Assembly (NCBI GenBank): GCA_026929865.2
Contig: CM049410.1
Location: forward strand, 17,808,501 to 17,872,500
DNA from: Hyperoplus lanceolatus
Lineage: Eukaryota; Chordata; Actinopteri; Uranoscopiformes; Ammodytidae
Length of the DNA: 64,000 nt
Reading direction: 5' to 3'
Every line of letters begins with the position of its first letter. The first letter of the stretch is position 1. Made by a program: the position numbers and the translations under genes. Shown piece after piece: positions 49,156 to 61,100 of the stretch. The notes below the pieces were generated by a model that was not told the origin of the DNA, did not search any database, and saw only the letters and a list, made by a program, of their open reading frames with translations.

Positions 49156-52100
49156 GTTAGCTTTGTGAATGTAAGAATCTGTGTTGTCTAATTGATCCGT
49201 ATTTTTGGCTTCACAGTTGTTATGGAGCAACACAAAAACTATGTATGTAGTAATAAACAAACCACTGAGCTCTGTAGCTGCTCCATGTTCAACTTTCTCC
49301 ACTAACTGGAGAAAGTTGACGTTGACATTAACATTAACATTACGAGCTGAATAAAGCACCAAAGCTGCTGGAAAACCACACCAATATGTCATGTTGTACA
49401 ATTGGCTCAGTTCTTCTTTTTCTTCATATTTATTTTAATTTCAGAATCACATTTTTAGATGTATCTCGTTAATAAAAAAAAAGTGCTATAATAACCATAT
49501 TCCTGTTAGATTTTTATATTGAACTTTAATATACCTGTGCTCTAAGGATCCGGTTATACTGTGTAAATGTATCAGCAATGCGGCCAAAATTACTAATGAA
49601 AAGCAGTTTGCTTTGCTGTTGCAACTATTACTTTAATTAAACTGCTTATTATTATTTAATTTTTCTTTAGAATATCATAAAAGGTGGGTGAAATACCCTC
49701 GCCCTTCCCCAGAGCCCTAGACAAAACATACACATATTGTGTTTTGTCCAACCAACCGACCAAAACTTAAAGATATCCAATTTTGAATGATAAAAAACAG
49801 AGAAAAGCAAAAAGAATAAACACATTTAAGGAAAGTGACTCACTTTTAAAACTGATTTTTAAAAGTTGTAGTTGAAGAATAATCAATTAACTGACTTAAT
49901 GACTTTTGGCCAAACATTGCATAAAACTCAATGTATTTTTTATGGCATTGCTCTTTTGAAATACTGCACCCAGTAATTATACATTCTGATAAAGTGAATG
50001 AAGTATGTCCCCTTTATCTTTGAAACTGTTCAGATGTCTGAAAGATGACGTTTTTTTAAAGTTTGGGACACAAAATCAATAGCTCATCTTTATCTCCCCA
50101 TCGATGTGTGACTGCAGAGAAGCGTATCAGGAAGTTCCTTGAGTATACGGCCGTCCAGTTCCCATGTTTCTCAGCGGCTCTATGCTTATTGGATTGCGTT
50201 CCCATTCCCGCAGCTCCGGCTGGGTCAAATGACTGGGATGTGTAGCTCACAGCCGCTAAGTGGTCTATCGATCAGTCAATTCGGGGCCTGTAAGCCAGGA
50301 GCATGGCAGGCTGGGTAATGGCCACAATAAACGATGCATTCCTGCACAGATTAGAAGCTCTCTGCCTTCTTAGCGGACAGTCAGCGAGAGGAGTATATTA
50401 CAGCCAAAGAAGAAAATCAAGTGTTAAAGTATAATGGGAATTATTTTCCTCACACACTTTATACATTAACATTTCACTGCAATCGGATATTTTTAAAATT
50501 GAGTTTTTACGATTTATCTCACACACTGGATTTTGAGTGAGTTTGAAGGTCATATATTTACCTTTATCTCACTGAGGTAAAAAGAGGTAAGACCTATTAG
50601 CCACGTTGTATGAACACCAGACATCTAAATAGACGCTTACTAATTTCCCTACTCAGCATGAAATAATACATCAAACTGCTGCATAACTCTATGTTTCTGT
50701 TAACATAAGTGAGCTTCAGTGTAATGGTCCCACTTTAGATGAACAAGCCAGAAACATAATTCCAATCTTCATTATCATAACAATATGAGATCAAAATATA
50801 TTCTTGTTGTGAGAGTTTATATTTTTGAATAAAAATATTATTAACAACACATAAAACACTGGCCTCAAGCCAAATGGAGACAGTGATAGATGGTAAAAGT
50901 ATTGGTAAATATTTGTAGGCACAGAGGGTTTTAATCAAATTCAATATACAGCAACAACTTTAGAAAAGAATAGTGATGATCTCCGTTGTTCTTCATCACA
51001 ACACCTAAAAGTTCCCTGTTTGATTAATGCAGGAATGTTAAATAGATCGCAGGCAGCTTTGGTCAGATTTTCTCAACACAACAAGCCAAACACTGCGTTG
51101 CCACTTGCTTGTGAAGATTTGTGAATTGTGATAATTTACTATCAGACTGATGAGAGTTAAAATCCAGCCCTGCCTGCAGCAACTGGCTTAAATTACTTAA
51201 TACATGAAGTACAAATGACCACAGCACATTTGGATCTGATTTGCCAGTCACAGTGTTCCAGTGACCGAGTGACCAAGGGTAAAGCCAAAGCCAGTTTAAC
51301 CCTCACAGCAAAACCAAATCCAAGCTCTTAAGAGGAGACTCTGACACAGCAACAGCCTGCCAGCTACGTTCTATCTACACAAATGACCAACACTTCTTCG
51401 TCACTTAGCGTGACAAAGTGCTGTACAGGTGGTGTATGTATAAGTAATGTGCAGTCTACATCAACCCCACCTGCAAATAAATAATCTATACAACACTGGA
51501 GGCCATTCATTCAAGAGCTTTCTCCTGCTATGATATGCATGATGAGACTCACATATTATTCAATATAAATTAGTAGTTAAAGTAATGCAGAAAAAATCCA
51601 ATTTGGAACCTGATTTTCAGACATATTGAAAATTAAAACAGCCATTATTTTACATCCTGGTACATACATAAAAAATAATAAAGAAATCATGCAAATCACA
51701 CAGGGCTGTCAGAGTCAGGCCCTTTTCTCATATTTAAAGAGATCCTGCTGTAAACAAGATTGTTTAGTATTCCAGCATTTTTTGAGGAACAAGTCAGTTG
51801 TGTTTAAATTAATTTATTTCCATAGCATACACAAGCACACATTCTCTGCCAAAAGATATTCAATTATTTACAAAAACTTTTACACACATATAAAATAGTG
51901 CACTGACTCGGACACAAAATGATAAATATATAGCTATTTATATGTATAAGAGTTTTTCAAAAGAAGTATATGTAATAGATAATTGGCACATCCGGGAGAG
52001 AGGTGTAATCACCAGCTTTGCATGTTTCCTATTTGTCAAACGGACTGTGAAAACAGGCACAAATTGCAAGTGCAGCTTCAAAAAACAGTGATAGAGAGTT

Positions 52101-52650
52101 CTCAGCTGCAATATAAATCCCTTTGAAAATACCCGAACCGGGGATCCAGCCCCTTTAGTCATACAAGATTTATTCTTCTAGTAATCACACCCTTAAGAAA
52201 AATATCTAGCATCCCCTGAAAGCCCACATTTAGTTTGCCTTTGATTTCAAAAGGAAAACTGGTGGTAAACTTAACACACACTTTAGTGCAATCAACAATA
52301 TAAGAAGCTTCATTTTCAAAGACTACATAATTTTTTATCCAAAGCATAAAAAAGTCAAAAGGTACCTTAAAAAAACCGCAGAAGGATTATGCTGAGCAAT
52401 GGCGACATCTACTGGTTACAATCAGCACCGTTTAGCAGATGACGATGCACACAACCTCACATTTAAGATATTGTTAAAAAATGTCTTGCTCTAATGAATG
52501 AATCTCTTTGGTCGCTGTTTGCCAGTTAAGGATTGTCCTTTGTGATTGGTCATTGATCCAAGTAAGTTCAGAAATATTGTAAAAGTGCCTTCAAGAAGAC
52601 CCAGAGTTTCAAATAGGTGTTCAGTTCCTCATTTTTACAAGGATTTCATC
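49156..52650. other. 3' flank of muc13
   Basis: Its right end should be the muc13 3' UTR. The rest is AT-rich and no element or gene was recognised. Confidence 0.45.
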
Positions 52651-54061
52651 TCAATTTGTCGACTCTTCTCCTGGTAAGAAGTAGGGGTTCTCGTGACCTT
52701 GAACCAGATAGGAGTAACGGGACGGGTTTTTACCTTGGAAAGTCTTCATTCCATCTGGGTGGAGATCGTAGGACCCCGTCTGAAATGTCAGTGGAAACAG
52801 TAAAAGTATTAGTGTCTTTAAAGTGCAGGTGATTATTGAGGCTTGTAGTCAAAATCAAAGTGAATATCTCCTCACAATCCGCTACCTGTACGTACTGTGT
52901 AGAAATCCAGTGTTAAACGGGCACATTGCTAGCTACGGGGAGGGGCATACATACGCATTGACTCCACCTGAAAACATGTACAAAAGCCCAAGCACACGTA
53001 CAAAAGTAACCGTGGTCACCAATGTGCATTGAAAACTACTCACTACTACTACTCCCCAAACAGCATCATATGTATTTGAACCATCACTCACTAGATTTGG
53101 CATTTAAAACAAATGGCAGTTAACAGCAATCACAAAAGATCTCTCATGGAGTTTTCCCATCACCTTGATTCCCGCTGTGGCCTGTCTAAATCACCAGGCA
53201 GGGCCATCAATGGCAAATCACAATCTAAAAGCAAAGCCATGCCTTCCTTACCTTCTTCAATCCTTTCAGCTTCAAATGAAACCCCTAAAGCAACACACTG
53301 GGAGTCAGGCAAAGCATGGGAGGGAGCTGAGTGCTACCAATATATATATAGGATATACTGTATATATGTATACTTTCTGGGTGATTGGGTGAAACATACT
53401 GGTAGGCATGGCAAATATTTCTTCATAGAAATATGAAGTGATGACTGATTGGTTGTGTGCTGAGCAAGTATTTGTTGATTTTTCAGGTCTACTAATGTCA
53501 AAAATGTAGTTATAAAATGAGTTAAATAGTATTGTGTTTAGCGGATCCCAGCTAAGAATGGGATGTTATCAGTAGAATTTTGTTGAAACATTAAGATGGA
53601 GCCTCGATGTCTTAAAAAAACTTCCCTTTGCAACCTAATTTAGCTACATTTTAACCTAAAGTGTGTTTTTTCAATTGCAAATGACCAAATCCATGCATGG
53701 GTGGGTTTAAGGTGGATGCTTAGATGCAATCAAACTGGATGCAAGGTGGTGGTGGTGTAACATTGAACAAATTCAGTGGCTGATTCAGTGGATAGACGAT
53801 ATGCAATGATTAGGGGTGAGGAATTCAGATGACAGAGGCGACACGGGGAAGGTTTAAAAACTTACGTGTCCATTGCTTTGCTTTTTGTCCATCAGAACGC
53901 TAGTGCTGCCCCCTTCTCTCATCTCCATGGGAGGAGCTGACTCCCAGTTACTGGTTGCCCGGGGGATGGGGGTGATGCCAGCAGGCCAGGACTGGTTTAC
54001 GTGGTCACCTGATGAGTACGGACTGCTGCTGGAGGCTAGCTTGCTCTTTGTGCATTTTTTC
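52651..54061 (-). other. muc13: muc13 cytoplasmic tail exons and stop codon
   Basis: Exons 53866-54061 and 52651-52779 encode a tail of about 108 residues. It starts WKKCTKSKLASSSSPYSSGD, includes NWESAPPMEMREGG and LMDKKQSNGHTGSYDLHP, and ends HENPYFLPGEESTN with TGA at 52651-52653. Several tyrosines (SPYSS, GSYDL, RYSYL, NPYF) could be phosphorylated or bound by adaptors; this is inference. The region below 52,650 is probably the 3' UTR (TTTATT, the complement of a polyadenylation signal, is seen near 52,169 and 51,815), but its end is not resolved. Confidence 0.88.
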
Positions 54062-54576
54062 CTGATATAAAATAAATAGGGAATGTATGATGTGCATGTA
54101 TATTTTCAAAATCCAAAGTATCAATTGTGTTTCCAAAAGCCTAATGTATATTATTCCTCTGTGTGATCCAGCTCCGTTGCTGTCAAAAAACTATTATAAA
54201 AACATATATTAACAATATTCTTATAATGGGTTTAACTACACATTGGAATTATGCAGTTAAAATATTATGCATTTACTCCAGAAATTCATTTTTAAACTGA
54301 GAGGTGGGCTTTATGTCTTTTGACCTGTTAATAGCCTAAGCTTTATTTACAGGGCCAATGTTGGTCAGAGTTGCAACATACAGAGTGAAAACATGTTTTT
54401 GCCAGACAGCTACTATATGAGTTGATTATATGCAGTGAGAAAATAATAAGAGTATTAATGCTAGTAGCGTTGTGAGTATCTCACCAGCAGTAGTAAATGA
54501 GAAAAGCCATGACCAGGATGAGAAGAACTCCTCCCAGTACACAGGAGATGACCACCACTGCAAGCAAGGCCGCTGT

Positions 54577-54629
<53 letters not shown>

Positions 54630-55068
54630 GACATATTAGGATTGTTATGGGCCAGCACTTAACTCGTACTGCTGCTGCTTGATGTGTGCCTCTGAAATAG
54701 AGTTGTTACTCACAGTCATCGCAGTTGAAGCCAGCATATCCAAATGAACATCTGGAAGAGGAAACGGAGCAGTTAAACCATAGATAGTAAATAATAGAGT
54801 TAAACACAATGATATTTGTATATTGTGGCTGTCCTGTAACAAACTAATAGAGTTTAATGTTGAATCCACATGGGGGAGCCAACTCCACATCAGCACATTC
54901 TCACTAATAGCCTACCCACGTCACACTAAACCTAAAATGCAAAAGTTACTCTGACAAACAACATTTTTAAAATAGTGTGTACTTACAGTTCACACATGTT
55001 ACCCACTGCCCTCTGCCCACTTGGACAAGCTACAAAGACAAACAAAATTATTTTAATACAGAAACACA

Positions 55069-55113
<45 letters not shown>

Positions 55114-58100
55114 GGGTTGGGCTCAAAGAGACTGAAATGAGTACATAACAAGCTACAGTTTCAGACTCAGTCACGGTCATTGGAGACGTACAGTACGCCT
55201 GGTTTCACATGAAAACATGGGCACAATAAAAGCCTCTTGACAGAGGCTGCTTTATGATCATTACAAACGGGCACATAAGAGTACGTTATGTATTTTCCTG
55301 GGAAAGGAACAGTACACAGCATTTGCCTGAAAGTCTTATTCTTTATTTGTTCGTCCTATAGCTGATCTCCTTGGTCACTACGAACCTCCATAGAGAGAGA
55401 AAGAGAAAGCTGTGATTCTTCCATGTGTTTCTAGGGAAACAACCCCATTAAAAAGAAACAAATCTGAGAGATAAATGAGGTAAGGGCCAAGGGTCGGCCT
55501 GGAGAAAAGGCTACAGCTCTTGACCTTGTCTCTGACTCTCACTCCCTGTTGTTTTGCTCCCTTATTCTCACACACAAGTATTTTCTGTGAATAAAAAGGT
55601 TTTGTTAGAGTTCTCTTTTTACTGTGGATCAGCTGGGAAAACGTCACTCGAGCTTGTCGCAAACGCTGTGGGTCATCAGCTCTTATAGTCTACAAAGGAG
55701 GCTTTAAAAATCTGAAGTGCTATGGTACTTTTATAAATATAAAAGACACATGAATATACTAGTCTTGATAAAGGAGACGAAAAAAGAATATTAAAAAGTG
55801 GCTTTTACCTTTGCAGCTGATGTTTGAGAACATGATGGAGATGTAGCCTGTTTTACAGGAACAAACAGCCCGGCCGTTTGTGTTTGTGCACGTTGTGGTG
55901 GCGACATCGCAAGGTAATGGATCCTGCTCACACAAGTTTGAAGCTAACAGATATAGAGAAAAATGTTGCATTCAAATATGAGCACAATAAATATTTACCT
56001 GTCACAACCTCAGAGAGCAATTCACATCAGGTCTCACATAATAAATACTTACTTTTTTATCATAATACAGTTTATTATTTACAGTCATATGCCTTATCAT
56101 TTGACATGTGTGTGTATATGCAAGTATATCTGGTGGTGGGGACTCTTCTTGAAACAAGTTGGCCTGTGCCTTATACACATAAAGTTCCAGAATCAAAGGC
56201 TTTGATAGTATAGAAGCAGTACTTACCAGTAAATCCTGCTCCGGCAAACAGTCCATCTGAGGCTGAATTGTTTATCGCTATAGTAATTAACTCATCAACA
56301 GACTGTTGAGTGGCGAGGGTGTTTTGAAAGATGTTATTTACAGTCGCTTGCACACTTCCTGGTCTACAGAAAAGAAGAGAAACATGGAAACGCCATAAGA
56401 ATATTTTGTAACATGTTGCATATTATCTTTCTGGAGTAGGAAAAAAAAATGCTCACTCAAGTTGCACGACGTCAGAACGTACGTAACCAGGCTCATTTTT
56501 AAGGGTTTCTCTGAGCTATGAAAGAAACAAAAATATGTGGTTTAATGACTGGGAATGAGCATAATTATGAATGACTCTTCAACAGCCTTGAGGGACACAT
56601 AGCCTACCGCTGCTGAGATTCTGGCCGCCGTTTCCTGGAATATCGGCGAGGACCTGTTGCTCATTTGACTTTGAAATTCCAAGGAGGTTATATGGAGCTG
56701 GCCTGGGAACACTTGGGCTGCGTGAAGAGGAGCGGAGAAAAATAAGGCGTAAGTCTCACTTTTCCATTATGACGACTGTCCACGCATAAAATATTTGTCT
56801 TACCGGGTGCACAGACGCCATCCACCAGGAAGCTACCAGAGAAACACTGACATGTGTTATTCAGACAGACACTTTGAGGTGGGCATGGCTTAGCAGGACA
56901 CACTGATGAGAGATGGAAGAAGAATGAAACTTTAAACAAGTGGGCGTCAGATTGTTATTATTTTTCTCATGTGAATATATTTCGTCAAACCTGAAACCGA
57001 AATGCTTAACTTTGCTAGCAACCAGCTGCTAAATTACCCATCCAGGATTCGGAACAACATCATCATTCAGTTTTCTTGGGGTTGCGTTTCTGACCACTTA
57101 GTGAATGTATATTCAATATTCACTCTGTTTTTGCTCGCCATCAACTGCTAGCGGAAATATCTGGCTCATTGTTTGACTTTCACTGTAAATGTTTCACTTT
57201 GGTCCTGACCAGGAAGTTTTAGATTGGGTAACCACATCCAAACAACATCCAACACTTTGGAGAAAAGTACAAACCTAGGACTGGAACTGGGGCTGCAGTA
57301 GTGCTGGTGGTGACTGCGACAGTAGTACCAGTGGTGGATGAGGCTGTCGTTGTATTGTTAATAGCTGGTTTAGTAGTAGTCGTCAAAGTGTTTGGTTCTG
57401 TAGTGAGGCCAGTCACTGTAGCATCAAAAAAAAATTAAAAATGTGTCCAAAAACATTCAAACAGAAAAATCATCAACATCTATTTATATAAAGCACCTTT
57501 TCCTGCACAAATCTGAAGTAGACAAAATTATAACATAAAACATATTATTACTTACCTTAATCTTAAATTATGCCTTTAAAGAAGTCAGAGGCTGACTAGA
57601 ATTTTGTATTGTCTGCTGTTTGCTGGCATTACAATACATTATTCTATGGGGTGAAATCTTAAAGGGAGCACAGAGGTAAACTGTTGTTGCTATAGCCCAT
57701 TAACAACACTGCATTCAAAGCATCTCACCTGCATTTGAGAACTTTCTTAAGATAAAACGATGTAGATGAGTTGCCCAAACAATTAGGGCAACATGATTGC
57801 GACTGTAACTGATTATGGTTTTAACAGGTTGATTAGTGATGATTAGTAAGACAACAGATGACTGTCTAGAAGGTGGGGAATACAAAGTACACATGCAAGT
57901 GTTGTGTCAAGGCTATGTCGTAAACATAAAAAAAATCAGCATTAGAGGCCTGAAAAGTTGGTTTTAAGGAATTGTAGCCTGTTCCGGACTAGTTTCAAAA
58001 ATGCCAAACCCAGCATTAGAGCACCCGAAAAAAATATCTTAGTGCAGCTAAGGTGCACTATGTGACTTTGGGTGTGTCAGAGAAGTGAACATTTTCTAAG

Positions 58101-61100
58101 ATATATTCATATAACTGAATAAACAAACTTTAATTACTGGAAAATTGGAGCCCTGGAACACTGTTAAAAGTTAAAAAGCTACCTTAAAAGTTCCTGTTTC
58201 AGTGTTGATGTTTACTGCAGCAGGGCCCAGTCTTGTTTACAAAATCTTAAAATTGGTTTCAGTTCCTCAAAATAATTTAGTTTTGATTTATGATGATATA
58301 ATTATTCAATACTAAGAATTACATGTAGAGAAAATGGTTTATGTAAACCAACTGCAGCTCTGCAAATGTAAAAAAATATTTTCCATCCCTGCAACTGCAT
58401 AGTGCAGCTTTAACTCGTGGTCCACCCTGAATCCCTTCAAACCTGGATTTCACAGTTACTGAACACACACCAACACTCATAATGCAGCAAGTCCTACCTC
58501 CTGAGGTTGTTGTTGAGGGACTAGGGGTGGTGGTGTTTCCAGTGGGGGGTGCGGTGCTATTGCCTGGGGATGTGGTTGTAGGGAGAGAGGTGGAGGTGGA
58601 GATGGAGATGGTAGTAAGTGGAGAGGGTGTGGGTCCGGCTGTGGGTGTTGAGTTTGTGGTGATATTAGAGGGTGTGGTTGTGGATGCGGGAGTTTCAGGA
58701 GGGGTATTAGTAGAGTTTGCTAGTGGAGTTGTAGTTAGCAGAGTTGTAGAGTTTGCTGGAGCTACTGTACTTGTACTCGCTGTGCCATTCTGTGTGGTTG
58801 CTGGAGTTGTTGTGATATTGCTAGGCTGTGTCGTGGATGTAACTGGGGTTGTGATGTTGGTTGGTGACGTTGTAGTTGTGTCGTTGCCAGTGTGTGTGAC
58901 CGGTGTCATGGTAGTTACTGTACTAGTATTCGCTGTGCCATTCTGGGTGGTTGTTGGAGTCGGAGTTGTTGTGATATTGCTCTGCTGTGTTGTGGCGGTT
59001 ACCGAGGTTGTGTTGTTGGTTGGTGTCGTTGTAGTTGTGTCGTTGCTTGCGTTTGTAATCGGAGACGTTGTTGTTGTGTTGTTGCCGGTGTGTGTAGACG
59101 GTGACATCGTAGTTGTGTTGTTGCTTGTGTCTGTAATCGGTGACATTGTTGTTGTGACGTTGCTTGTGTCTGTGACCGGTGAAGTTGTTGTGTCGTTGCC
59201 AGGTTGTGTAACCGGATATATTGTAGTTGTGTCATTGCCGGTGTGTGTAATCGGTGACATTGTAGTTGTGTCATTGCTTGCTTCTGTGATCGGTGACGTT
59301 GTTGTGTCGTTGCCAGGTTGTGTGACCGGTATAATCGTAGCTGTGTTGTTGCTCGCTTCTGTAATCGGCGACATCATAGTTGTGTCATTGCCAGTGTGTG
59401 TAATTGGTGACGTTGTTGTTGTATCATTGCCGGTGTGTGTAATCGGTGACATTGTAGTTGTGTCGTTGCTTGCTTCTGTGATCGGTGACATTGTTGTGTC
59501 ATTGCCAGGTTGTGTGACTGGTATAATCGTAGTTGTGTTGTTGCTTGTGTCTGTAATCGGTGACATTGTTGTTGTATCGTTGCCAGTGTGTGTGACCGGT
59601 GTCATGGTAGTTACTGTACTAGTATTCGCTGTGCCATTCTGGGTGGTTGTTGGAGTCGGAGTTGTTGTGATATTGCTCTGCTGTGTTGTGGCGGTTACCG
59701 AGGTTGTGTTGTTGGTTGGTGTCGTTGTAGTTGTGTCGTTGCTTGCGTTTGTAATCGGAGACGTTGTTGTTGTGTTGTTGCCGGTGTGTGTAGACGGTGA
59801 CATCGTAGTTGTGTTGTTGCTTGTGTCTGTAATCGGTGACATTGTTGTTGTGACGTTGCTTGTGTCTGTGACCGGTGACGTTGTTGTGTCGTTGCCAGGT
59901 TGTGTAACCGGATATATAGTAGTTGTGTCATTGCCGGTGTGTGTAATCGGTGACATTGTAGTTGTGTCATTGCTTGCTTCTGTGATCGGTGACGTTGTTG
60001 TGTCGTTGCCAGGTTGTGTGACCGGTATAATCGTAGCTGTGTTGTTGCTCGCTTCTGTAATCGGCGACATCATAGTTGTGTCATTGCCAGTGTGTGTAAT
60101 TGGTGACGTTGTTGTTGTATCATTGCCGGTGTGTGTAATCGGTGACATTGTAGTTGTGTCGTTGCTTGCTTCTGTGATCGGTGACATTGTTGTGTCATTG
60201 CCAGGTTGTGTGACTGGTATAATCGTAGTTGTGTTGTTGCTTGTGTCTGTAATCGGTGACATTGTTGTTGTATCGTTGCCAGTGTGTGTAGTCGGTGACA
60301 TTGTTGTTGTGACGTTGCTTGTGTCTGTGACCATTGACGTTGTTGTGTCGTTGCCAGGTTGTGTAACTGGATATATTGTGGTTGTGTCATTGCCGGTTTG
60401 TGTTATTAGTGACGTTGTTGTTGTATCATTGCCGGTGTATGTAATCGGTGACATTGTAGTTGTGTCATTGCTTGCTTCTGTGATCGGTGACGTTGTTGTG
60501 TCGTTGCCAGGTTGTGTGACCGGTATAATCGTAGCTGTGTTGTTGCTTGAGTCTGTAATCCCCGACATCGAAGTTGTGTCATTTCCAGTGTGTGTAATTG
60601 GTGACGTTGTTGTTGTATCATTGCCGGTGTGTGTAATCGGTGACATTGTAGTTGTGTCGTTGCTTGCTTCTGTGATCGTTGACATTGTTGTGTCATTGCC
60701 AGGTTGTGTGACCGGTATAATCGTAGCTGTGTTGTTGCTTGGGTCTGTAATCGCCGTCATCAAAGTTGTGTCATTGCCATTGTGTGTTGTTGGTGACATT
60801 GTAGTTGTGATGTTGCTTGTGTCTGTGACCAGTGACGTTGTTGTGTTGTTGCCAGGTTGTGTAACTGGTGTCATAGTACTTGTGTCATTTCCGGTGTTTG
60901 TGATAGGTGACATTGTAGTAGTATCATTGCCGGTGTGTGTAATCGGTGACAATGTAGTTGTGTCATTGCTTGCTTCTGTGACCGGTGAAGTTGTTGTGTC
61001 ATTGCCAGGTTGAGTGACCGGTGTAAGCGTAGCTGTGTTGTTGCTAGTGTGTGTAATCTGTGTCATTGTAGTTGTGACGTTGCCGGTGTGTGAAATCGGT

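Noticed and set aside
48940-49401. Frame of 153 codons on the minus strand
   Set aside because: It overlaps a MITE and unrelated AT-rich sequence; no domain or splice signal.
58482-61013. Open frame of 843 codons on the plus strand, opposite the mucin exon
   Set aside because: It consists of Val/Leu/Ser-rich repeats that mirror the Thr codons (ACN read backwards as NGT) of the real mucin exon. Repetition keeps it free of stops; there is no domain and no splice support.
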